Assembly (NCBI GenBank): GCA_030581615.1
Contig: JAKTTT010000063.1
Location: 62,001 to 126,000, forward strand
Reading direction: 5' to 3'
Length of the DNA stretch: 64,000 nucleotides
Origin: Alloascoidea africana
Lineage: Eukaryota > Ascomycota > Alloascoideomycetes > Alloascoideales > Alloascoideaceae
Every line of letters begins with the position of its first letter. Position 1 is the stretch's first letter. The notes under the pieces were generated by a model, which ran no database searches, was not told where the DNA came from, and saw only the letters and a program-made list of their open reading frames with translations. Of the stretch, positions 9,521 through 21,820 are shown piece by piece. A program made the translations under genes and the position numbers.

Positions 9521-11202
9521 CTTGGAATTTGGGATTTGGGAGGAAAGGCAACGGTTTTTTTTTATTATTGGCTCTTTTTTTTCAAATGTTTCTTGCTTGT
9601 TTTTTTCTCTGTTTCTCCCATAATAATTTTTTTTTAACTATGGGCTATTATGGCTTTTCTCCCATTGCACTGTTATATTGCTCAACACTTTGGAAGAACT
9701 GAGAATGCTATGCACTCTTGGCTGGTTTTCGTCAAATCATTGTCCTCTTCTTTTTTATTTCTCTCTTAGTCTCTGGTGTTTAACTTGTGGTAGACTTCAC
9801 CACATCATCATAATTGCTTAATTGTTTTTTTTTCAAATAGATATAGGTATTGTCCGGTTTTCTCAATATAGGATTGGCTAGTTATGAAGTTAATCTTTTG
9901 TTTTGTATGGTTTAATTTAACAAACATCACCATTGTCAAATCCTTAGCCTAAAACAAGAAGGAGGGCACCCTTAGGTTTGCCATATTTGGCAGTTACATC
10001 GCCAATGCACCATCACATAAGAGTACATTTACGAGAGACGAGATAACCTTGCGAGGACAAACCGCATACACCAAGCTCAATTGCTAGCCACGCTCTCTCA
10101 ATAGCCCTCAGGGTCCTTTTCTCGAAGGTGTGACAAGTAGTGGTAAACTAATATCTAGAATGCCCTACGCCAAGATCTTAAAGAAGCTTTCCTAATTTAC
10201 CCACACAAATGTCAGAATTGTATCTTTTTAGCCACAGATTTGATGTATATTTACAGATTTACTTTTCCTTTGCGGAAACTCTAGTTATTGTTTGTAGCTT
10301 CTTTCATTTAGCTCTCTAAACTTTCAACCTATATCCAATTGGTAAATGATCCATGTGCTCAACTCTAGTGGATCAATTAGACAATTTTCGTGTTCCCAAA
10401 ATCAGCAACTATTCACAAGTAGTCTGTAAAGTTATCAGATCTGAACCGTTTGATGATACAAAGCTCATATGTAGTGTTATTCTCGGATCATTCAAATCTG
10501 CTTATTTTCTTAAACTCTTGGTTAATCAGAGATAAAATACCTTCCTGCTTACAATAAAGCCTCCTTGTCTTATACTCTTCATTCTAAGTGCTTCTTTATG
10601 GAAACAAATCATGTAAGTTTTCCCGAGAATTCTTAGTTTAAAAGGAAAAATCAAAGAGAACCATGAACACTGGAGCACTAAGAAAGTGCGCTTTTAACTA
10701 GTTATCCATTTCATGTTCTTCTCTGACATTTAAAAGGAAAATCGACTACATTTTGTCACACATAACCTGGCTTATCCTCAAATCGAGCCCCCAAGTTATT
10801 ACCATACAAAAGTGATTTAGATCCAGATGGATTGAGACCTGAAATGAAACTAAAGTGATACTTAATCTGGGGGAAACTTGAAATTTTTGGGAAAGAAAAG
10901 GTTAAGTATGACATACATGCATCAAGCTACAAGTTTTTAAAATCTTAATGGAAACAAGAAAGTAACTCTTGCCATTGTTAGGTAAGCCCGACCACAGAAC
11001 TAGAAAAAAGAAAGCATTGTATTAGATGACCGGTTACTGGATTACAAGTACAAAACAAGTAATAATAATATCACTTCTAATGAAAAGTGATTTAGAGATG
11101 AAAAACAAAGATGGGCGAAAAGAAACATGCAGGTTTTTAAAATATATATAGCTTCATCAAGATGAGTAAAAATTAAAGAAACAGGTGTCAATAATACAGT
11201 TT
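9521..11202. other. Unusually long convergent intergenic region
   Basis: 1.68 kb between the 3' ends of the Whi5-like gene and the TIP1-like gene. The first 350 bp are T-rich and look like 3' UTR and terminator. The remainder is AT-rich without any convincing frame; the longest is about 60 codons and resembles nothing known. I found no tRNA, snRNA or transposon signature. Confidence 0.5.
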
Positions 11203-11709
11203 TTAAAAAGTGACAAGGAAAACAAAAGTAATAACTAAAATTAGTAAAACTCTGATGTTTTGATCAAGGGTCACAACGGCGGCGTTAGTCGAAACTGATT
11301 CTTTATGAAAATCTTGTTTTGAATACAGCTTTTTAGCATCAGCAGCTGCTTCGACACTTCCACTGCCGGCAGTGGGTTGTGCACTAGTTGATGATGATTC
11401 TGCACTGGTGTAAAAAGGAATTTCTTCCAACCACTGATTCATCTGATCTGTGGGGAATGATTCCATGAGGCTTTCATCAGTTGTAAAATCATAACTTTTG
11501 TAGTTTTCTTTGATTGAAGTGAACGTTTCAAATAGAGCTTTTGGTGGGAGTGCTTCTGGATGCGCAGCCAAATATGCTATGATTTGGTGTATATTATCAT
11601 CGATAAATTGAAAATCGTTGGCTATCTGATTTGATGACTGGGTAGTACTAGCCGCCACAAAGATTGTAAACAAGAGAAAAGACAAACAAGAAGCAAAAGT
11701 AAACTTCAT
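11203..11709 (-). CDS. TIP1/SRP1-like GPI-anchored wall protein
   Basis: The 168-aa product has a signal peptide (MKFTFASCLSFLLFTIFVAAS) and a C-terminal hydrophobic tail (VLLILVITFVFLVTF) after a small-residue region (STNAAVV), as expected of GPI-anchored proteins. The middle resembles the SRP1/TIP1 (PAU/DAN) wall family: a 'YLAAHPEALPPKALFETFTS' segment then 'QMNQWLEEIPFYTS', comparable with the family's '...P..LL.LY...' and 'LPWYSSR' motifs. A short Ser/Thr/Ala linker follows (SAESSSTSAQPTAGSGS). It is smaller than most members and lacks internal repeats. It is flanked by two long gene-free stretches. Confidence 0.6.
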   Translation of the reverse strand: MKFTFASCLSFLLFTIFVAASTTQSSNQIANDFQFIDDNIHQIIAYLAAHPEALPPKALFETFTSIKENYKSYDFTTDESLMESFPTDQMNQWLEEIPFYTSAESSSTSAQPTAGSGSVEAAADAKKLYSKQDFHKESVSTNAAVVTLDQNIRVLLILVITFVFLVTF

Positions 11710-14394
11710 TTTTTGCTGTTTTTGAATAGATGATAGTGGTGAGCTTCAAACACAATCAGTAAAAATATAAAAGCTAGCGTTGCGCTTTCCAGCTAATTTG
11801 GAATCCAGTCTTGATTTATAGAAAAGAGCAGAACAGGATTTTTTCAGAAAACTACTAAATCGTTGTTTGAATAAACCGAAAGGGAAAACATGAACTAACA
11901 CTAAAAGAGAAAAAACGGACTCTATTTGATGGTAAAAGCAGTCGTAATAGGTACTTCATTTCCTACTATTTTAAACACCTATTTCCTTTTCCTTCTAAAA
12001 CTATGTGAATAGGATTGTAAATGATATATCCTTTTTTTCAACACGAAGTGTCCTTTTTCAGTGGTGATTTCCTGTTAAGAAATGCCTCTTTTTGAACAAT
12101 AATTAGAGCAACCTTTGTGGAAAACCACATCCCAATAAAGTAACAAAAAGAGATACTCTACTTTTCACCACTAACCAAACTAGATTCATGTTTGGGGTTA
12201 CCCTATTGTATTCCATATCGCAACAATACTGTTTTTGGTCAGTGTCCCCTTCCAACTCCTTTCTGCAAGGTTGTGCAAACTGTCGTGGATAGGTTTGTGT
12301 CAAGAAATGAAATTATAAAGTTTTGACATTGATGCACAAAAATGGATGAAACAAAAAATAATGCTTGAATTGGATTTTCTGCCCGACAGCAAGGCATCAC
12401 TTGTGTTTCCAATTGTGAATAGATAGAATCTTTTATAAAGTTCTACTCGATTTGTGTGTTGCTTGCATTGGCTAAAGCCAGGTGGTAGTGGATCCCGCTC
12501 CTTGACTCACTTGACACTTGGCAGCTCCTTTGGGCAGATGCTAAAATTTCTCTATTGAGGAGCAATTTTAAATCAGAACAGGTGCACCATTTAGTTCAAA
12601 ATAAACAATTTATTGAGATTGGAAGGAGATCCATCTATCTTTAGAAGTTGACAGGTCTATTTACCAAGCATATACCCCTTGCATGGGTTTAGATTGAGTT
12701 ATGGGACAGATCTTCAAATTGAAACATTTCATTCAGACTACAGAATAACTTTTAGTTTCAGTGTGATCTGAAAGTCGTTGCGTGTTTTGTTTGACAACCC
12801 TTAGATATATAAAAATAATTGTAGACATCGGTTATAGAAATCAGTGAAAGACTACAACAAAACTTCCTTGTGGGAGATGCTATTTGATAAGAAGCCGCAC
12901 AGAAAAATGATACAGGGATTTTATTTGGTGGCCAGAATGGCTAGCTATATTAATTCACTTCGCAAAAACCATTAGATTATGAAGTTCAGTAACAAAAGTG
13001 CTCATACTTGAATAGATTGGAAAACAAACTTTTCATAACAGTATACTCTAGAGTTTGGGCTTGCCCTTAAGGCCTTTAAACTCATTCCTTTAGTTACAGA
13101 TGCTGGAATAAAAGAATGCTCTCAAAAGTGAAGAAAGATGAGAATAAATGAGTTTCACTACTTACGGGGGGTTTGTGAAAAGTCATAAAAAAGAGAGGAT
13201 GCCACTGATAGTTTTAACTATGGAAACAAGGCGAGCTATCATCTAGCTATGTCGACTGAGATGTTCCGGTTTGCCATACTCATCATTCCTTTTTATGACT
13301 TGCTATTTATTTTGGTGTCTTGAGAACATGGAAACATATCTATAGTAGGTAAGCTCATCTCGAGTCACAACTCCATCGATAGAATACTATGTAGCCCAAA
13401 ATTTTCACTGCGAGTGAACAAATTCTTCCGGAAGCAATGAAAAAGGCTATTTTGATAGACGCCTTTAGGAAAACCACAGAAGATAAATAATTTCATTTAT
13501 AATGAACACTGTCAAAAGCCAATCATGATAAATTGAGAAACATTGTTTGCTCTATGGCTAATCTGTCTCTGAAGTAACTACGTTAAACTCACAAATTGGT
13601 GTGATTTGAAAGAGGAGCAGGTTCCTTCTTTGTTTCTAATGGAGAGTGAAAGATCATCTTGCAACAATCCTTTTCGCGCCATTCTTTATTTTCAAAGCAT
13701 ACCACAGTAAAGATTGGATCATAATTCATCAAACTAGAGTTTCATGGTATCATTCTTGTAGTGTACGCTGGAGGTTTTTGATGGTGATCTCGTGAAAGTA
13801 CTGAAATGACCAAGCCATACGCAAATAGTTAGCGCTGGCAAAAAAAAAACAACTATAAACACGAATGACATTGGTTATTGCTCATCTCATCCCACCATTA
13901 AACCAATGACAAGTGCAAATGGAATATGTGAGTTGGATAAAGTCAGTGGAGTTCCAATGTCAACCTACAGTAATGACTAAAACTGCGTAAAAAATGACAT
14001 GCTCAGGGTGGAGATTCGTCAAAAAAACACATTAAATTATCCAACAACGCCCATAATTGCCACCTATTCGCACTTCACATTGGTTGAATATTATCCGGAT
14101 TGTGTGGATGTGGTTCAATGGTAGGCTTCTTCGCTTTGTCCGATTCCACTTCGTGCTCTTCTCAATCAAAAACGGTTTAGTATCTTCAATACAATGCAGA
14201 GAAAAGTAAACACTTGAGTTCTGGTTCCTTTTACTTCCTAAAGCTCACATATTCTTGTCAGAAGCAAAGTGGATTAACGCGTACTGAAACAACATCATAT
14301 TGTGTCCACGTGACTTTCCCTATACCCAAGTTTTTTTTTTTTTCACAAACCCATCGCATCGATTTCTTCATAATCGGAACAGTTATTTTTCAAC
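11710..14394. other. 2.7-kb gene-free AT-rich interval
   Basis: Between the divergent TIP1-like and UTP7 genes. No frame longer than 66 codons and no family similarity that I can defend. I looked for box-B-like tRNA signals, U-snRNA landmarks, LTR ends and long inverted repeats and saw none. An MCB-like ACGCGT lies at 14277, about 115 bp upstream of UTP7. The rest is unexplained: it could be long regulatory sequence, a non-coding RNA, a replication origin or a centromere. Confidence 0.5.
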
Positions 14395-16032
14395 ATGAGC
14401 GCTGAAACGGATAAGGACCTATATCAAAATGAAAGCAAATATAGTCGAAAAGCTTCCTCGACGAAGCTTTCAAAAAAGGTATGCTCAACTTTTTGTAGAT
14501 TTACTGATGGGTAAAGAAAAAGATTTTGCTAATGCTGAGAGGAACAGACGATCAAAAGCAGACGACTTCGGAACAACTTGAAGCAAATGAATGAAAATTT
14601 TGATCAGGCTGCCAAGTCAGCTGCAAGGACGGAACTATTATTACAAGAGGAAGTAGGGTATCTGGAAGCTGAAGGGATGGAGAAAACTTACAAGTTTACA
14701 CAAGAGGAATTGAAAAAACATGTTGATGTGTCAACCGCTCAAAAATCTTTCGAGTTGAAATTAAACGATTACGGTCCTTACTACATTGATTACACCAGAA
14801 ACGGACGACAACTACTAATAGGAGGGAGAAAGGGACATGTTGCATCTTTTGATTGGCGATCTGGTAAACTGGGGTTTGAACTAAACCTCGATGAAACTAT
14901 TCGCGATGTCAAGTGGCTCCATAATAACCAATTCTTCGCCGTTGCTCAGAAGAAATATACTTTTATATATGACCATACGGGAACAGAGGTACACAGGCTC
15001 AAGAATCATATAGAGGCGAGTCATTTGGAATTTTTACCATATCATTTTCTTCTTGCTAGTGCTGGAAACGCAGGTTTTCTCAAATATCAAGACGTTTCTA
15101 CAGGACAGTTGGTGGCAGAGTGGAGGACTAAACTAGGACCTACATCAGCAATGACACACAATCCTTATAATGCTATAATTCATCTGGGCCACGCAAATGG
15201 AACTGTAACCCTGTGGACACCTACCATGTCAACACCGTTAGTCAAGATACTCTCTTCTAGGGGCCCAGTTCGGGATATTGCTATAGATCGAGAAGGTCGG
15301 TATATGGCAACAGCAGGCTCTGACAGAACCGTTAAAATATGGGATATACGAAATTTCAAAGAAGTTAACACATATTTTAGCCCCACACCGGCTTCTTCAT
15401 TGGACATTTCCGATACTGGTCTTTTATCTGTTGGTTGGGGATCCCATATTACTGTGTGGAAAGACGCTTTGAGAACAAAACAGAAAGATCCTTACATGAC
15501 TCATTTCTTGCCGGGATCCTCAATTGTAGAGACGCAGTTTTGTCCCTTTGAGGACGTTTTAGGAGTAGGCCATCAAAAGGGGTTTTCAAGTTTGATAATA
15601 CCAGGTGCGGGCGAGGCAAATTTTGATGCTTTGGAGATAAATCCATACGAGACTACTAAACAACGACAGGAAGGAGAGGTTAGGTCACTATTACACAAGC
15701 TTGCTCCAGATATGATAACTCTGGATCCAAATGTTATTGGATCTCTCTCTACTCAAGCTCCTAACGAGCGAAAGAAATATGATGAGAATGAGGTCAGTAC
15801 TCCCAAAACACAGGATGAAGAGATTAGACCTGATGTTAAGGCTGAAAAATCCGCTCTTCGACGGCTTTTAAGAAAGAAGAACAAAAACATTATCGATCAA
15901 CGTAAAAAGAGACTGGAGGCCAGGTTGAAGAAAGAGGATGAACTGAGGGCAAAAGCTAGCAAGGAAAGCAGAGGTGAACAAACACAGGATATCTTGTCGT
16001 CTGCTCTTGACAGGTTCAAATCCAAAAGGTGA
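14395..16032 (+). CDS. UTP7: SSU processome WD40 protein Utp7 (WDR46/BING4)
   Basis: Utp7 is a nucleolar WD40 subunit of the small-subunit processome, needed for early 18S rRNA processing. Exon 1 (14395-14478) encodes MSAETDKDLYQNESKYSRKA... and exon 2 (14548-16032) continues in phase 0; the intron is 69 nt (GTATGC...AACAG). The product is 522 aa against about 554 in S. cerevisiae. A basic N-terminal helix (IKSRRLRNNLKQ) is followed by WD40 repeats (SDRTVKIWDIRN) and the BING4 C-terminal domain, recognisable as FCPFEDVLGVGHQKGFSS and IPGAGEANFDALEINPYE. The tail is basic and lysine-rich. It converges with RPN2 across 128 bp. Confidence 0.95.
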
Positions 16033-16160
16033 AAAAAAACACAAGGTACAAAAAATGGTAAATAGAGATTATTACTTTTGTTCTGTTTGAAAACTTTGCA
16101 TTATGCATTACTAGAACAATCTATATCTAATATTTATATAGATCAAACAAACATTTTGCT

Positions 16161-19100
16161 CTAGTCCTCCTCATCCTCATCGTCACTTGGTTCTAAAACA
16201 AACGGATCGGGTAATGGCGCTTCATCTGTTTCTTCAGCAAATTTCTGTCTTACAGTTTGAATAAACTCGTCAGGCTCATCAGGTTGTTTATCAATAAGAA
16301 CCACAACTCCTCCATTCCCCCTAAACTTTCTGACTGGAACGTATCTTGAATCTTTGATAAAAGACACATACTTCAACTGTTCAGGTACAATTCTGGTAAG
16401 ATTTTGAACTGTGAAAGGCTTTTTGGAGTACCGGATATTCTTATTCTCATCTTCCTCTCCTTCCTCCTCTTCCAGGGGATTTTCCGCTGTAGGTGCGATC
16501 AAGTCATTACCCGAAGTAGAAGCATCCACATCCATCTTATCCACTTTTGCGTCATCCGTCTGCGAGGTACTCCCTGTGGATGATTCCTTCTTGTCATCTT
16601 TGGATTTTTCTGCTTTCTTGGCTCGAGCTTTGGCTCTGGCAGTGGTGGATAAAACAGCTGTTGCAACCTTCTCTGGCGCTTTATCGGCAGCCTCCTGAAC
16701 TTTTGGAGGATAGTCAAACAGGGAAGGCTTCGTATGACAATTAAATTCGAATTTTGGTACCTTGAAATCTTCACGAACACCAATGATAGAAGTAGGCGTA
16801 AAAGATAATGCAAGGAAATGAGTGTATGGGAACCAATACCAAAATTGGACAAAAACCGCCAGACCCACAATAGCCTTCATGTTTAGATTCCCCGTTTGAT
16901 GGTGCTCTAATGCTATAGTGACGTTTCTTCCACCTGCATCAATGATACCTTCTGCCAAAGCAGCACCAAACTTTGCCAAAGCAGGCTGGTGTTTACTCGC
17001 TATGGTTGTGGAAAACTTCTTTCGGATTTCGGTAATTCTGGGGAAAGTTTTATCATTCTGTTGTATCAAAATCATGGCCATTGCAATCAGAGAACCCTGT
17101 CTGACGAAATCAACTGCATCTTTGGTTAAAGGTTCCAAAAGTTCAATGGCAGGAGCAAAAGCAGTTCCAGCACATGAAATACCAAGAGCCATTGCGGCAC
17201 CATATCTGACATGGGGGTTATGACTTTCGGACAATAACTCTAACATTGTGGGGACGGCAGTGTGATTTCTCAACAGAATGAATCCAAGCGACATGACAGC
17301 CACTCTTCTAACATCATCATTGGAATCTGAAACCGCAATGTGTAATAACCTCTTGATTGCCTTGTTGTTTCCAGTACCTGCATAAGCAAGTGCAATTGTA
17401 AACACTCCTCCATATCTCAAAATGTGGTTCTGCTCATTCAGCAGACGGTCGATCAAATCTTCAGCAGCATCTTCTTTCCCATACATCAAAAGCGCAAGAC
17501 CAACAGCCAGGTTTCGTATAATGGTTTCATGTGAAGTATCATGAGCATACTGAATCATTTCCGAAATTGCCTGTTCGTGAGCTGATCCCAACATGATCAA
17601 ACCCATAGAAAGAGCAGCGGCGGAACTGGCAATAGCCGAATCAGAAAACAGTACCAGTCTTAATTCCTCGTACACTCTTTCGTCCCCAGAGGCCATTGCT
17701 GAAACACCAAGACCCAAGCATGCACCGTGAAGAATGACATCAGTATCTGAAGAATCACGAGAATTGGAAGTTGCAACCACTTGGTTTCTCAAATACTCGA
17801 GAACTTCACTACCATGACCAGCAAAGATAAGACCAAGGGCAAACAGACTTCCGCCTTCCGTGTAGTGAGAATCCTTGCCACCGGGGAGGTAAGGCCCCAA
17901 AATAGTCTTACCTTGAGATAGGTTCCCACGATGGATGACACCCAGTGCAGCAGTAGCCGAAAACTTTGACCAATTGGTTGCTTTCCCTAGCCAATCCAAA
18001 TTAGATCTGAAAAACCCATCAGCAGTTGTACCAGCATGTAAAAAGGCATTTTGAAACGTAACCGCCGAATGGTTAATTGAGTTTCTACCATCCAACAAGC
18101 TCTTTGACTTTGAGAGAATAGACAGGTCTGTATTGTTATTTTTTTGTAAAAAAGTGACATCAAGATCACAAGTTGGAATGCCTCCGAGAATCTTTTTAAC
18201 CTGAAGTCCAGGGCCTACTTCATCCAAGAACTCATCGCTTGCAGCATTTAACAGTAACTTTTGTGGGGCTGTTGCAACAAGGTCAAAAGCTACCTGGTAC
18301 GCAATGAGATTGGATTCTGTATTTTTCTTCGACAATAAGGCTTTGAATACAGAGCCTGCTCTTTCACTATCATTGAGTTGAACAATTACTTTAGAAATGA
18401 TAAAGTAATCAGGGTTCTTCAACTCAAGAGTAATATCGGCCAAACTGGAGAGAACCTCGTGTCGGAACTTTCGAGCAGTAACAACGTTGGTAGAGACTTG
18501 AATAACATAGTTGATTAGATTCAAAGCAGTTTGCTCCGATTTAATCACAGAGTAGATAACATCTTTGATGATATCCAGTCGTCGGGATTCTAGGGCAATT
18601 CCAATTGCTAATTTCCATTCCTTATTCTTATAGCATTTGCTGATCATCCGGTCAATAATTTTGTGCAGCTGGGGGTCAATGGTACGAGAATCCTCCGGCA
18701 GATTTGCCCGTTCGTCTTCTGGAATATCATAGAGCTTTTGAGAAACTTCAATGTAGTGGCTTATACATTTTGACACAATGGTTTCGACAAACTCGGACTT
18801 TTCCTCAACATCAAACTTTTCTTCTGCAGCCAGGGCAAATTTAACAGACATTGTAAAATCACCCAAGTTGTAGTAAACCTTTTAAGAAAGAAAAATGTTA
18901 GTGTTTGTCATAATTCTGAAAGGTGAAAAAAGTCCAGTACAAACCTTTGACGTCAACAAGGCAGCCAGTTTTCTATTGATAAATTTCTCATCTTCATAGA
19001 GCTCCTCGCTTTAAACACAAAAGTTAGTGTCATTGTTAATCCCAAAAGACTTTTTAAATTAGCAAAAAACCACCAACATTTCAGATACATGGCTTGCAAC

Positions 19101-19214
19101 TTCGGCCCAAAGCTGGTCAACGTTCTCATCGAGCAATTGAAGGGCGTATGCTTTGAGAGAGTCGTCAGGCTCCCCCAGTAAAGCCAAATATGAATCTGCA
19201 ACAGCCGCGGCCAT
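16161..19214 (-). CDS. RPN2: 26S proteasome regulatory subunit Rpn2 (PSMD1)
   Basis: Rpn2 is the large scaffold of the 19S base; its toroid of PC repeats sits over the ATPase ring and docks Rpn13 and other factors. Exons on the minus strand are 19214-19078, 19008-18945 and 18878-16161, giving 972 aa (about 945 in S. cerevisiae). The start MAAAVADSYLALLGEP and the junction-spanning SEIEELYEDEKF match the family N-terminus, followed by KVYYNLGDFTMSVKFALAAE. PC-type repeats are visible (e.g. SSAAALSMGLIMLGSA, VRYGAAMALGISCAGTA), then a Lys/Asp-rich insert and the conserved C-terminal block FTVQNLTRIVPEQLKYVSF. It ends in an acidic tail (EPSDDEDEED). Both introns are near the 5' end. It shares a 317-bp divergent promoter with the DESI-type gene. 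Confidence 0.97.
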
Positions 19215-19531
19215 TATATTATAGAAGTTGGAAATAGAAGGTCGTGCTGATAGATCTTGTCAAGAGAACACTGTTTCTGGTTCAAAGTTGCCACTGAGAT
19301 TCACTGGCGATAAGAGTTACCCGGAGCATCGTCTTGAGCAAAAGAACTACGAGAGAGGTTTTCATTCCGTAACCTGGGAACTCTAACTTCCGGAATCTCA
19401 TTGGCTTCTGGAAATTTCGTGGTGAGGCCGTTATTTCCATGATAAAAAGCACTTGTAGATTTGCCATCCTGACTTTTAGAAAATCACTAGTTTACCAGCT
19501 GCTACCTATTTATCAAACAAAATACAAAACA
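19215..19531. promoter_or_regulatory. RPN2/DESI divergent promoter with Reb1-like and PACE-like sites
   Basis: The 317-bp divergent promoter contains TTACCCGGA at 19317-19325, a Reb1-type site like those before RSA4 and SWD2. At 19287-19295, GTTGCCACT matches the reverse complement of the proteasome element GGTGGCAAA in seven of nine positions. Rpn4 is the known activator of that element in S. cerevisiae; its use here is inferred. Confidence 0.45.
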
Positions 19532-20038
19532 ATGTCAGTATATGAGGAAGAGGAAATAACGTATCCCATTAAGCTTTACGTTTATGATTTATCCCAGGGA
19601 CTTGCACGTCAGTTATCGCCAATGTACCTAGGTTTTCAAATAGATGGAATATGGCATACTTCTGTAGTTGCCTATGGCACAGAATACTTTTATGGAAATG
19701 GGATTCAAAAGGCTATTCCAGGGAGTACGCATCACGGTGCACCTCTCGAGATTGTTGATTTAGGAGAGACAAGCATTCCAAAAGAGATTTTTGAAGAGTA
19801 TTTGGAGGACCTTAGGGATGAATATCATTACGACAAGTACAATCTATTTGAACACAATTGTAACAATTTTAGTGCTGATGTTGCCGAGTTTCTAACATCG
19901 GGGAAAATACCGGATAAGATCAGTTCACTTCCTCGCCAAGTTCTGGAAACGCCATTTGGACAAATGATCCGCCCCATGATAGAACAAGCGCTGCGACCAA
20001 TAACCACGGCGCCACTACCAGGGGAAGACTTTAACTAG
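19532..20038 (+). CDS. PPPDE/DESI-type deubiquitinating or deSUMOylating isopeptidase
   Basis: A 168-aa papain-like PPPDE peptidase. Human DESI1 and DESI2 remove SUMO or ubiquitin from selected substrates. The His-Cys pair is visible: H42 in IWHTSVV and C110 in EHNCNNFS, at almost the same positions as H38 and C108 of DESI1. The fold signatures YVYDLSQGLARQLSP at the start and LTSGKIPDKISSLP after the catalytic cysteine are typical. The start is MSVYEEEE at 19532, preceded by an A-rich leader; an in-frame ATG at 19439 would add 31 unrelated residues. Free-standing DESI genes are absent from S. cerevisiae but known in many fungi. Here it is head-to-head with RPN2 and could be co-regulated with it. 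Confidence 0.9.
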   Translation: MSVYEEEEITYPIKLYVYDLSQGLARQLSPMYLGFQIDGIWHTSVVAYGTEYFYGNGIQKAIPGSTHHGAPLEIVDLGETSIPKEIFEEYLEDLRDEYHYDKYNLFEHNCNNFSADVAEFLTSGKIPDKISSLPRQVLETPFGQMIRPMIEQALRPITTAPLPGEDFN

Positions 20039-20303
20039 AAGTAGAAAGGGTACAGGTTCTTTTACATGTTTAGACATTAATTTTATTAGCATTTAAAAAA
20101 TCAGAAAAAAAAGTTTACTCAAAAAAAAAAAAAATCTTTTTTTGTAACCAAAGTGTTGAAACCATTCCCATAAAAAACAAAGGCATAAAAGCAAATCTAG
20201 AATGTAGACTATCTTCAGCGCGCCAATACAGATCACTGAGGTAGGTTGAAGAACCCCATGTCTGGCATTTTTTTAATCAGCGACTCTCAAAATATCAATG
20301 TTT

Positions 20304-21728
20304 TTAATACAGCAAACGAGTGGCGATCTTAAAAGGCGTCTGCTCCAATTTTTCATAAAGAGATTTGATATCTGCGTTATCCACATCAGAAATGTCCGCC
20401 ATGAGGTAGGCAATATCACCATTAGAATCTGAAAATTGCTTTTCAATGTTATGGTCTGCCAAAATCTCATTGACCGTTCTCAGGACACCAGGCACGTTGC
20501 GATGCACATATAAAACTCTCACAACGTTTTCTTGGTCCAGATCTAGAGCACGGAGACTGACTTCAGGGAAGTTGACGGCACCGATGGAGCTACCTTCGTT
20601 GATGTACTTGGTAAGAACGGTACCAACCTCGACACCGATTGCACTTTGGGCCTCTTCTGTAGAACCACCGATATGTGGAGTCAAAATGACATTTCTCAAA
20701 GATTGTAGTTGTGAAGTCCAGCTGTTGAGGTCGTTGCTGAATAGATCAACGCCATTCTTAGCAGGCTCGTTGGGATAAACATCGAGAGCAGCACCTGCGA
20801 TTTTTCCAGATTTCATGGCATCGATGAGGGCCGGAATATCGACCACTGTGCCACGGGAGGCGTTTATAAGATAGGAACCTTCCTTCATGGCTGCAAATTG
20901 GGGGTAAGAAATCATGTTCCTTGTCTCTGGTGTGGCAGGAACATGGCAACTGACAAAATCCGAAACCTCCAAGAGCTGGCCAAGAGAAGGAACTTGTTTG
21001 GCCGTACCCAAGGCCATAATCATGAGAACATCGTAGTAAACAACGTTCATACCCATGGATTCAGCAAGAACCGACAACTGGGATCCAATATGGCCATAGC
21101 CGATGATTCCAAGAGTCTTGCCTCGGATTTCCCAGCATCCGCCACTAACCTTGTTCCAGGTACCGGTATGGAGTTCAATCGATCTGTCACCAATTTGCCT
21201 TGCCAAGCAAATGATTTCGCCGATGACTAACTCCGCGACAGAACGAGAATTACTGAATGGAGAATTGAAAACGGCAATCCCATTTTTTTCAGCAAATTTC
21301 AGATCTACCTGGTTCGTACCGATGCAGAAACATCCAATACAGACCAAATTTCGGGCCTCTTTCAAGACTTTTTCAGACAATTTGGTCTTTGATCGAATGC
21401 CAACGGCATGAACATCGCGGATCTTTTCAATTAGATCGGCATCAGAAAGAGAAGTTTTGTGGAATTCTACTTGGTAACCTTGGCCTTCCAAGATCTGGAC
21501 GGCCGTTTGGTTCACGTTTTCCAATAGCAAGATCTTGATATCTCCGGTTGAAAAAGGTTTCAGAGGCTTGGTAGGCTTGATAGAGGCCAAAGCGGCAGCT
21601 CTAGCAGCACCAAAAGAGTTCAAGTAGGAGGTGGCCGTAGGCGAAGTGGAAACGGCATTTGGATTGGGAGAGACGCTAAAGGTCTGGAAGCTGTTGGTCA
21701 GATTGCTAATGTTCTGGGGAGATGCCAT
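20304..21728 (-). CDS. SER3: D-3-phosphoglycerate dehydrogenase (Ser3/Ser33)
   Basis: This enzyme catalyses the first step of serine synthesis from glycolysis: oxidation of 3-phosphoglycerate to 3-phosphohydroxypyruvate with NAD, in the cytosol. The product is 474 aa (469 in S. cerevisiae). The start MASPQNISNL at 21728 fits the yeast N-terminus: the shared LKPFSTGDIKILLLENVN block follows. The nucleotide-binding loop GYGHIGSQL, the EIICLARQIGDRS region and catalytic-site segments ASRGTVVD and LTPHIGGSTEEAQ are present. The last 75 residues (VVRVLYVHRNVPGVLRTVNE...) form the serine-sensing ACT domain. The frame stays open upstream to 21920, but that part is lysine-rich and low complexity and is probably not translated. 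Confidence 0.97.
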   Translation of the reverse strand: MASPQNISNLTNSFQTFSVSPNPNAVSTSPTATSYLNSFGAARAAALASIKPTKPLKPFSTGDIKILLLENVNQTAVQILEGQGYQVEFHKTSLSDADLIEKIRDVHAVGIRSKTKLSEKVLKEARNLVCIGCFCIGTNQVDLKFAEKNGIAVFNSPFSNSRSVAELVIGEIICLARQIGDRSIELHTGTWNKVSGGCWEIRGKTLGIIGYGHIGSQLSVLAESMGMNVVYYDVLMIMALGTAKQVPSLGQLLEVSDFVSCHVPATPETRNMISYPQFAAMKEGSYLINASRGTVVDIPALIDAMKSGKIAGAALDVYPNEPAKNGVDLFSNDLNSWTSQLQSLRNVILTPHIGGSTEEAQSAIGVEVGTVLTKYINEGSSIGAVNFPEVSLRALDLDQENVVRVLYVHRNVPGVLRTVNEILADHNIEKQFSDSNGDIAYLMADISDVDNADIKSLYEKLEQTPFKIATRLLY

Positions 21729-21820
21729 GGCTAATGCTATCAGGATTGCAGTTGCAGTTGCTGGAGGGGATGCGGATGGTGATGAGGCAGAGAGAAGAAG
21801 AATAAGAAGAAAAACGTTCA

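Noticed and set aside
12103-12303. 66-codon minus-strand frame in the 2.7-kb gap, considered as a mobile-element remnant
   Set aside because: No recognisable reverse transcriptase, integrase or terminal repeat; the match to any element was not defensible.
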